Below are positions 6,841 to 13,573 of a DNA stretch of 26,268 nt, piece after piece. The notes under the pieces are model-generated. The model had not been told where the DNA came from and ran no database searches. It saw nothing but the letters and a program-made list of their open reading frames with translations. The stretch is from assembly GCA_041676705.1 (NCBI GenBank), contig JBAYRL010000016.1, forward strand, positions 1 to 26,268, in the 5' to 3' direction. A program made the translations under genes and the position numbers. Each line of letters starts with the position of its first letter. Within the stretch, counting starts at the first letter, position 1. This DNA comes from Acidimicrobiia bacterium (lineage in GTDB: Bacteria > Actinomycetota > Acidimicrobiia > Acidimicrobiales > SKKL01).

Positions 6841-7635
6841 GTGACGCTCTACACCTATGACCCCACCAAACCTGTTTTTAATGTGGCGGACTCTAAACTC
6901 AACCGCTGTTTCGTGAGGGACGCCTACCAGTATGCGTCCCTCAACGAATATGTGCAGGCCTGCGGGTTACCTCTAAACAAAGTGTTGGCGTTGATCGGGC
7001 CTTATTTAGATAACGGGGTGTTAGCGTTAGAAGAAGCCCGTAACGAACTGTTCATCTATACAGCCCCTGCTGGTCGCCCTATCCCTGATGAGTTAGGAGA
7101 CGTGGCACCAAACCTGTGGGAAACGTTTCGGTCCCAAGTTGATATACAAACAGCGCACACGTTTTGGCAAACCACCCGTTCTCTTGAACGTGCCGGCTGG
7201 AAAATAGAAGCTAACCCTGCCCTAGTGATGCAAGGTATTAACCATTTACGCCAACTCCCACTAATTGGTTTTCATACCACGGACACAACCATCCCCATCT
7301 TGGCGTTCCCCAACCCGAAAGACCTTGGCGCTTCAGATGGGCTCCTCTCAGAATATGTGCGAGCCGGTGCTGCTGCGGTAGCGGTACTTGTCCCCCCAAA
7401 CCAGCTCGAAGAGATGGTTACTTTTACACGTAAATGGTTCGCTACCCACACAGCGAGCCAACCTAGGTTACAAGTAGTTCTTTGTGAAGCGCCCCGGTAT
7501 GCGCCCTTGTTGCTACAAGCTTCCGATTTAGCAGTAGCTCCTCTAACAGTTACGGACACCCAAAACAACCCCTCATCAAAACGAACGTTGTTCAAACCAG
7601 GTGCCCTACGGAAACGGGACATGTTAAACAGCTAA
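6841..7635 (+). CDS. Hypothetical protein, 264 residues
   Basis: Not recognised. GTG 6841 is chosen because AAGAAAG lies just upstream and it follows the preceding gene by 15 bases. The N-terminal third (LNRCFVRDAYQYASLNEYV, then LPLNKVLALIGPYLDNGVL) looks like a helical, possibly winged-helix region. The C-terminal half alternates strands and helices in an alpha/beta manner (LPLIGFHT, IPILAF, AAVAVLVPPNQ, LQVVLCEAP, PLLLQASDLAVAPLTVTD), as in Rossmann-like or nuclease-like folds, but no catalytic motif can be named. It has no signal peptide. It converges with the polymerase gene across a strong hairpin terminator. Its C-terminal ASDLA ... LTVTD is echoed in the protein at 3647-4171. Confidence 0.75.
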   Translation: MTLYTYDPTKPVFNVADSKLNRCFVRDAYQYASLNEYVQACGLPLNKVLALIGPYLDNGVLALEEARNELFIYTAPAGRPIPDELGDVAPNLWETFRSQVDIQTAHTFWQTTRSLERAGWKIEANPALVMQGINHLRQLPLIGFHTTDTTIPILAFPNPKDLGASDGLLSEYVRAGAAAVAVLVPPNQLEEMVTFTRKWFATHTASQPRLQVVLCEAPRYAPLLLQASDLAVAPLTVTDTQNNPSSKRTLFKPGALRKRDMLNS

Positions 7636-7718
7636 ACAACCAGGTATCAAAAACAAACCAAACATTTAACACACTGTGAGGTTACCTACATAAACATGAT
7701 GGGTTGTTAAAATTAAAC

Positions 7719-7760
7719 AAAACGTTCCCTACAGCACAGATAGCTTGTAGGGAACGTTTT
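7719..7760. terminator. Bidirectional Rho-independent terminator
   Basis: A 15-base perfect stem pairs 7719-7733 (AAAACGTTCCCTACA) with 7746-7760 (TGTAGGGAACGTTTT) around a 12-base loop. The plus-strand side ends in TTTT. The minus-strand side ends in TTTT and runs into TTGTTTAATTTT. It separates two convergent genes and can serve both. Confidence 0.92.
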
Positions 7761-7790
7761 AAAGTTTGTAATGTTAACTTGGTGGTGGTG

Positions 7791-10511
7791 TTATGCGGCC
7801 ACTAGTTGGCGTTTTCCTAACGTCGTATACAAAGGTTCTTGATTTTCGTCAAGTGTGTATAACACGTCGTTGTTGTCGAGACTAGTACGTACATCAACAT
7901 CAGCTTTTGGCGATACTGACGGCAAATAGTGACGTTCAGCTTTTTCCAGTTCAGCTTTCACCATCCTAGCCACTTCCAAAGCTTTATCGACAGGTGCGAT
8001 AAGTGTTACCGAGTCATGGACTGTCATCACAGGGTTACACCCTGGCGGTAACTGACGATAAATCTCGGCGAAAGCTTTCGACATGATATCAGCTACCACA
8101 CCTTGGATAGGTTGGTTACGGAACGCGTTTGTTAACGCACGGATCTGATCCGCTAACGCTTTATCTAGGTTACGACCCATAAAAACAGGTCCGAAGGTGT
8201 CAAACCCTTCTTGAACTAAACCCAGTTTGTGGCGAGCGTTCTTATTTTCGAACGCTTTCACAGCGTTTTGCCGTAACCGGTTCCGGTCAGGTTTTTTACC
8301 ACTTTCTACTAAACCTGGCACAACAATGTGGTGTTTAGCGAGATACTGGTCACGGAAATCGATCCCTACCTGGTTTTTGGTGGTGAAAAGGTTCAAAATA
8401 AAAGATGTGATAACACCCGAAAATTTTGAACCGTTCATCGGTACCTGAAACAAACGGCGCCGCCCAGAAGGCGAACGTGACTCAAACGAAAAAGGTGTTC
8501 CGTCGTCGCACAACACAACCGCACCGTCATAGGACCACGCCCAATCAAGCGACGCGGCTAACTCCAGATAACGTTTCTCTACCAGGTGTTGTTCCGCTTC
8601 GGTGATAGCTTGATCAGAAACTGTAGCAGCCTGGGGGTCTAACCCTTGTTGTGTTGCGACAGTTTCAACCAAATACTTTTTGAACGTTTGCGGACTGCGA
8701 CCGTTTTGTACTTGGTTCAAAACCATATAATAGGGGTACAAAGCGTAAGCTAACGTTAACCCGTCAGGTACCGCACCAGTTGTGTTTCGGATTTGGGACC
8801 TTGTCGCGCCGCTCTCAGTTCGTAAAAGCAGTAGCGACATTGACATAGCCCAATCTATACGGCCCTTAGCCGGGTTGTTAGCTATCTCAGCTACAAACGT
8901 GTCACGCCCACGAAGATAAGATTCTATCTTCGGGTTCGCTTCATAATAGTTTTGCAACCATTCAGTAGCTTCTTTGTCGCTAACCTCAACACCTTTGTTC
9001 CTTAAATCCTGGGCCATAGCCGGACCAGAGATACCATATGGGATACCAAAAGTAACCCCTTTAGCACCGGAACGTTTACGGTCGGCTTCTTGAGGGTTGT
9101 TAGCTCGCAGCTCTTCCATGACTTCTAACCCGAACATACGGTTCGCTGTGGAATCATGAAAATCTTCACCAGAATCGAACCTGGCAGCCATGTCAGTATC
9201 ACCCGCAATATGAGCAATCCCACGAACCTCTGCTTGGGACAAGTCGGCATAAACAAACACCAACTCGGGGTTTGGGCACCGCAAATGTTTTTTCATAGCG
9301 GGATCTAAGTTTTGCATATTGAACTCGTCGCTAGAAAAACGCCCGGTGGTTACAATAGCTTGGTTATATCGCCCATACAGACGTGGCAACCTGGATGTTT
9401 GTTGATATGTGACACTGTTTCGTAGTTCTGCCAAGGTGGCAGGTACTGGCGAACCGTCTGCCCAACGCACATAGGGGGCCATGTTTTCCCCGTAGGTAGC
9501 GACACGTTTATGTGAAGTACGAAAAGCCAAAATTGTTTCAGCTAACGTACCACCAATTTCTGTTAAAGCTGTACGCCCAATCGTGTCGGAAGCGCTTAGG
9601 TTCCGCCCACCGGTGTATCGTGCAACAGCGTCGGGGTCCCAACGGTTTAACGCTTCTTTAACTTGTTCTGCTGAGGTGACCTGCCAACCTGGCATAAGGT
9701 TCTCGTCAGGGAACAGCGACGTTTGTTGCGGACCACCGTCAGTTAGTTCAGCTAGTTTAGCGTACAACCGGGTAATGTTTTGGTAGTCAGGTTCTAACGT
9801 CTCAAGGTAACCTTCCCAATCGAAAGGCACCCCGTGTGTCATCATAGCGTTCAACATTGGGCGGGCGCCTTGTTCTAACGCCACAGCTTCGCTAAGACCT
9901 TCATTTTCTACCCGCTGTTTCAAAACGTCACAAACCCGTAAAGTGATAAGTGAGTCTTCCGCAGCGTAACGAACCTGTTCAAAAGACAGATCGTCGTCCA
10001 AGTTGTATGACAGCTGGGTAGTGCCTTTACCACCAAGAGTTATACCAAACTCCCGGTGCGCAACAGTTGCTAAACCACGGTGAAACCGGTGGCCTACAGC
10101 ACCCAAAGCTAAAAGGGAATCGGCTAGCATCCCGTCATACCAAACAAGATCGCCGATACCGATACCAGCTAGGGCCCGTTCATCAAAGTTAGCGTTCCAA
10201 GCATCAACCGCTAAGCCCGCTAGCAAAGGTTTCAAAATCGCAGGATCGATGTCCCGCATATCAAAAACCCAGCCAACCTCACTACCGTCACGTTGACGGA
10301 CACCTAATGAAATAACCCGTACTTTACCTGGGATACCGTCTAGTTCGAGCTCTGGACGGTAACAAGTTTCAGTGTCTAACGCTACTGCTTCCGCCCCGGC
10401 CAAAGATTCAACAAAACCTTCAACACTTCCCAACAAAACATTATCAGGACAACTGTTCCCAACAAAAAACACAGGAACAGCGCTAAGGTCTGTCTCGCCT
10501 AGTTTTCCCAT
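7791..10511 (-). CDS. polA: Family A DNA polymerase with 3'-5' exonuclease domain, no 5' nuclease domain
   Basis: A 906-residue polymerase. The DEDD exonuclease comes first: LDTET with Asp46 and Glu48, NANFDE (Asp110), and YAAEDS (Tyr182, Asp186), so proofreading residues are present. The polymerase follows: motif A YADLSQAEVR (Asp423, Glu428), motif B R480-x3-K484-x3-F488-x3-Y492 with FGIPYG, a GRRR turn (683-686), QPIQGVVADIM (800-810), and motif C VHDSV (Asp833). The usual Glu of HDE is Ser834. The spacing from motif B Lys to motif C His is about 348 residues against about 123 in E. coli Pol I, so two insertions of roughly 120 and 90 residues are present. The N-terminal FEN domain is absent, as in phage-type and some bacterial polymerases. 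ATG 10511 has AAGGAG 8 bases upstream. It is divergent from HIRAN-holA. Confidence 0.93.
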   Translation of the reverse strand: MGKLGETDLSAVPVFFVGNSCPDNVLLGSVEGFVESLAGAEAVALDTETCYRPELELDGIPGKVRVISLGVRQRDGSEVGWVFDMRDIDPAILKPLLAGLAVDAWNANFDERALAGIGIGDLVWYDGMLADSLLALGAVGHRFHRGLATVAHREFGITLGGKGTTQLSYNLDDDLSFEQVRYAAEDSLITLRVCDVLKQRVENEGLSEAVALEQGARPMLNAMMTHGVPFDWEGYLETLEPDYQNITRLYAKLAELTDGGPQQTSLFPDENLMPGWQVTSAEQVKEALNRWDPDAVARYTGGRNLSASDTIGRTALTEIGGTLAETILAFRTSHKRVATYGENMAPYVRWADGSPVPATLAELRNSVTYQQTSRLPRLYGRYNQAIVTTGRFSSDEFNMQNLDPAMKKHLRCPNPELVFVYADLSQAEVRGIAHIAGDTDMAARFDSGEDFHDSTANRMFGLEVMEELRANNPQEADRKRSGAKGVTFGIPYGISGPAMAQDLRNKGVEVSDKEATEWLQNYYEANPKIESYLRGRDTFVAEIANNPAKGRIDWAMSMSLLLLRTESGATRSQIRNTTGAVPDGLTLAYALYPYYMVLNQVQNGRSPQTFKKYLVETVATQQGLDPQAATVSDQAITEAEQHLVEKRYLELAASLDWAWSYDGAVVLCDDGTPFSFESRSPSGRRRLFQVPMNGSKFSGVITSFILNLFTTKNQVGIDFRDQYLAKHHIVVPGLVESGKKPDRNRLRQNAVKAFENKNARHKLGLVQEGFDTFGPVFMGRNLDKALADQIRALTNAFRNQPIQGVVADIMSKAFAEIYRQLPPGCNPVMTVHDSVTLIAPVDKALEVARMVKAELEKAERHYLPSVSPKADVDVRTSLDNNDVLYTLDENQEPLYTTLGKRQLVAA

Positions 10512-10708
10512 ACATAAAACTCCTTGTTTGTTTTCTAGTTTCTAAACCCACGATTAACGCTGGGAACAGGGAACCAAACAACAACCGTGCTCCAAGGAGC
10601 TAGACACGCAAACACCACCCCACCAGAACCAACCAGACCGAAACCAACCTACAGGTAACAAACACCACAATCGTGTGTTAGCTCACCGAATGATGACACG
10701 GTAACAAC
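10512..10708. promoter_or_regulatory. Divergent promoter region between polA and the HIRAN gene
   Basis: This 197-base gap must carry promoters for both directions. Visible items are the polA ribosome binding site (AAGGAG on the minus strand, just above 10511), a GCTCC-AA-GGAGC dyad at 10589-10600, and a C/A-rich, G-poor tract at about 10607-10670. No confident -35/-10 pair was found. Confidence 0.35.
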
Positions 10709-11197
10709 ATGGATGTTAACTTGCCTGATAAAACTGTTATCCCTGTTTCAGGTGTGTCGTTCAAACAGCACGAATTACGCCTCATAGTAGAAGGTGAGCA
10801 AGTCACATTAGAAAGAGACCCAAAAAACCCTTACGACACTAACGCAATAAAAGTGTTAGCCCACAACAACACCCACATAGGTTGGATACCTAAAAACCTA
10901 AACACACGTTTTCATGGTGAAGGTCCTTGGCATGCCACCGTAGTGGAGGTGTTACGTGGCCAAACATGGGGGTTACGTCTCCAACTACAACTACAAAACC
11001 AACACATCCTAACCAAACGTGTTCAACAAACACCAACACCACCAAAAACACAACTCATCGCGTTGGCCCCATCAGGACGTCACCTAGGTACCGTGTTAAA
11101 ACAAAAACCCGACACTGTTACCATCATCACACCACAAGGCGCTTCGATGATCTACCCCACAAAAAGAGTGACCCTAAAACAGGTTAAAACCGAATGA
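10709..11197 (+). CDS. HIRAN-domain protein
   Basis: A 162-residue protein with an N-terminal HIRAN domain (about 9-95). VSGVSFKQHELRL is followed by the hallmark DPKNPYDTNAIKVL (37-50) and HIGWIPKNL (56-64). HIRAN domains recognise DNA, in HLTF the 3' end of single-stranded DNA at stalled forks, and are often fused to SNF2 helicases. Here the domain stands alone, with a linker of Gln/Thr/Pro and a second small beta-rich part at the C-terminus (about 115-160: LIALAPSGRHLGTVL, TVTIITPQGA). Its stop overlaps the holA start by four bases (ATGA), so translation is probably coupled, which points to a role in replication or fork handling. The start ATG 10709 lacks a strong ribosome binding site. 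Confidence 0.88.
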   Translation: MDVNLPDKTVIPVSGVSFKQHELRLIVEGEQVTLERDPKNPYDTNAIKVLAHNNTHIGWIPKNLNTRFHGEGPWHATVVEVLRGQTWGLRLQLQLQNQHILTKRVQQTPTPPKTQLIALAPSGRHLGTVLKQKPDTVTIITPQGASMIYPTKRVTLKQVKTE

Positions 11198-12063
11198 GTG
11201 TGTACCTACTGGTCGGTGGTGACTACAACGGCATCACCGAACGAACCGAACAACTCTTCGAAGAACAGTCACCCCACCGGTTCGACCTTCACGACCCAGG
11301 GTTTGAAACCAACCAACTTCTCGACGTTTTAACAACCCGTCCCCTTTTTGGGCAAACTCCTCCGGTTCTGATCCGAAACGCTGAAACACTCCCTAAAGAA
11401 GTGTTACACGCCTTAAACCAAGTTCCAAACACCGCCGTTGTTGTTATGGTCGCCAGCAGAAAACCTGCGGGCATACCAAAAAACAACGATTTTGTGGTTG
11501 AAACCTACCCGAAACTTAAAGGACGTGACCTACCGCAACGGGTAACTCAAATAGCCGGCACCTACGGTGTGACCTTAACAGCACAAACCCGGAACGTTTT
11601 TGTTAACCGGTCGGGACATAACCTGGACCGGATCAGATCGGTATGTCACCAGTTACAACTAGCAAACATCACCAAACCTACCGCCCCCCAAATAAACATC
11701 CTGTTAGGAACCACCTACCCAGAAGGTGTGCCCTGGGAAATAACAGACCATGTTTTAGGCAGCAACCTCAAAAAAGCGGTCGAAGCAGCCACAAACCAAA
11801 ACCCGTTTGCGGTATGTGGCTACCTGCATTCCTGGTACAAAACAGCGTTGATCGTTCAAGAAAACCCGGACACCACCGACCTGGCACCCTTTGTTAAACA
11901 ACGTTCAAGAAACGTTTCAAAAAAATATGCCACACCACAAATCTACCGTTGTTTGCAACAAGTTGTTGACACGGAACTCCAGCTGCGCCAACATCCACAA
12001 AACGACCATCCCCATCTAATAACACAACTTTTAGCCAACCTGATCTTGATCCAACACAACTAA
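11194..12063 (+). CDS. holA: DNA polymerase III delta subunit (clamp loader), divergent
   Basis: The 289-residue length is close to the usual 310-340 for HolA. Diagnostic parts are the N-terminal YLLVGGDY, the RFDLHDPGF ... LLDVLTTRPLFG ... PVLIRNAETL core of domain I, and the helical GVPWEITDHVLGSNLKKAVEAA region of domains II/III. HolA opens the sliding clamp and forms the clamp-loader pentamer with DnaX and HolB. The sequence is diverged and rich in Asn/Thr/Gln, but segment order fits actinobacterial-type HolA. It overlaps the upstream HIRAN gene by four bases. A G-free tract follows its stop (about 12060-12103), which could act as a Rho loading site. Confidence 0.82.
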   Translation: MSVYLLVGGDYNGITERTEQLFEEQSPHRFDLHDPGFETNQLLDVLTTRPLFGQTPPVLIRNAETLPKEVLHALNQVPNTAVVVMVASRKPAGIPKNNDFVVETYPKLKGRDLPQRVTQIAGTYGVTLTAQTRNVFVNRSGHNLDRIRSVCHQLQLANITKPTAPQINILLGTTYPEGVPWEITDHVLGSNLKKAVEAATNQNPFAVCGYLHSWYKTALIVQENPDTTDLAPFVKQRSRNVSKKYATPQIYRCLQQVVDTELQLRQHPQNDHPHLITQLLANLILIQHN

Positions 12064-12411
12064 CCCAAACAATCCCCACACCACACAAAACACCACACAA
12101 CAGCTCTAGCGGGGAACCAACAACAAAAAGGAAAGATCATGCTGGGTGAGGGAATCTAACAAAAATGTGGCTTCTAAACCCTATAAGGCAACACTAGTAG
12201 TATCAGCACCCAAAAAACCCTAAAAGGTGTCCCACACAACGCCAAGAGTAGTGGCCTAGAAAACCGGGTTGGTGGTTTAGTAAAACCCTAGGGTCAGCTT
12301 AAACGGAACGTTCGGTAGGGTTGAGCTAGGGCAGGCAACCCCGAGCATAAAAGGTGCCTATCGGAACCGGCTAGCTGGCGTGGACAGAAAACGCCGTAAC
12401 TGTCGACCCAC
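12064..12411 (+). promoter_or_regulatory. 348-base leader region upstream of the sigma factor gene
   Basis: No gene of normal size lies here. The region holds a G-free C/A tract up to about 12103. It also has three direct AAACCCTA elements (12176-12183, 12215-12222, 12283-12290) and one inverted copy (12317-12323, TAGGGTT). The third extends into the palindrome ACCCTAGGGT (12285-12294). The first reads AAACCCTATAAGG, which contains a TATAAG hexamer that could be a -10 element. A six-codon reading frame with a good ribosome binding site lies at 12139-12159. No known riboswitch was recognised. Confidence 0.4.
12139..12159 (+). other. Possible leader peptide (MLGEGI)
   Basis: ATG 12139 to TAA 12159 encodes six residues. 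AAGGA at 12128-12132 lies 6 bases upstream, a better ribosome binding site than those of most full genes in the window. It could be a leader peptide controlling downstream transcription of the sigma factor gene, or a chance match. Confidence 0.25.
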
Positions 12412-13527
12412 ATGAGTTTACCGATTGGGCTGACCCGCCAAAACGACCCTACCTTCCCAAACGTGGCCTGGGATTTAGCTTCGGTTCTAGCGATCGTAAA
12501 AAAAGCTGAAACGCTAACAGCGCTCACCCATCAAATATCACCCCAGTTGGCTATCACAGAACTGTGTGAAGTTTTAACACGGAAAACAACAGGTTATAAA
12601 CCACCAGAGGTCCCTTTAGGGACCTTGATGGTAACCACCTTAGCTAAACACACACAAAACTGGTTAACAACCCAAGCGGAACTCCACAACACCCCAACAT
12701 CCCAACAACACAACGAAACCATTGTTCGTCTCCTAGCACAAGAATGGGATGAAACACCTAAAGAAACTTCCCTACCAAAAGTAGTAGAAGAAGCCACAAA
12801 AATAGGGTTAGACGCCGAAAAGTTAGCGTGGTGTATTATTGGGTATGAAGCACAGCACCATATCAAACTGATCTGGCATGAAATCCACAAGCTTCTGCGA
12901 CGCTACTCGGAACGCTCCGCTGAAGACATGTTTGGTTACGGTTGGGTAGGGTTACGTGCTGCTTACCGGTTGTATGAACCAGCCCGAGGCTACAAGTTTT
13001 CGACGTACGCCTGCCAAAAAATTTCGGGTGCTATACGAGATGGGGTACGTGCCGAAGGTCCAATCCCGAAACGTTTAACAACATTTGTACGCAAAGCAGC
13101 AAAAGTTGAAGAAGATTTAGCGGCCGAGCTGTCACGCACACCAACCCTGTCAGAACTTGCCCAACAACTTCCTGAACATGTCGAACAGCTAAAACTGTTG
13201 CCCCGTTTAGCACCAGCGGCGTCTATCGACGAAATGTTAGCGGACTGCTACGACCAAGGTGGCGACCTTCCTTTTTTAACGTCTCACGAAGACCCCGCTA
13301 TTGATGCTATCAAAATTTTGAGAGACGAGTCTGTACATGCTGCTTTAGCTAACCTCGCTCCCGATGAGGCAATAGCTGCCCGGATGCTTCTCCTAGAAGG
13401 ACGAACCTTGACCGAAGCTAGGACAGCTATTGGGGTGTCTAACCAACGGTTACATGAACTTAGAGACTCAGCAACAGCACAACTCCGAGAAGCGTTATCT
13501 GGCTGGTCCCAGCTAACAACAGCCTAA
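12412..13527 (+). CDS. Sigma-70 family RNA polymerase sigma factor, FliA/WhiG-like
   Basis: A 371-residue protein. Sigma region 2 spans about 148-213: EDMFGYGWVGLRAAYRLYEP, then YKFSTYACQKISGAIRDGVR, which is the core-binding and -10 recognition helix pattern (compare FxSYAxxRIRGAIxDxLR). Region 3 is about 222-262 (FVRKAAKVEEDLAAEL, then PTLSELAQQL). Region 4 is about 312-362, with a helix-turn-helix RTLTEARTAIGVSNQRLHELR. The first 140 residues are an extension unlike standard FliA/WhiG proteins. The group usually controls motility, sporulation or surface structures, so the adjacent pilus genes are plausible targets (inference). ATG 12412 has no clear ribosome binding site and follows a 348-base leader. 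It converges with the prepilin-like gene at 13574. Confidence 0.85.
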   Translation: MSLPIGLTRQNDPTFPNVAWDLASVLAIVKKAETLTALTHQISPQLAITELCEVLTRKTTGYKPPEVPLGTLMVTTLAKHTQNWLTTQAELHNTPTSQQHNETIVRLLAQEWDETPKETSLPKVVEEATKIGLDAEKLAWCIIGYEAQHHIKLIWHEIHKLLRRYSERSAEDMFGYGWVGLRAAYRLYEPARGYKFSTYACQKISGAIRDGVRAEGPIPKRLTTFVRKAAKVEEDLAAELSRTPTLSELAQQLPEHVEQLKLLPRLAPAASIDEMLADCYDQGGDLPFLTSHEDPAIDAIKILRDESVHAALANLAPDEAIAARMLLLEGRTLTEARTAIGVSNQRLHELRDSATAQLREALSGWSQLTTA

Positions 13528-13573
13528 ACTAGCGCTCCGTACCAACTCATCTAACCAGTGGTTCTACGGGTAG

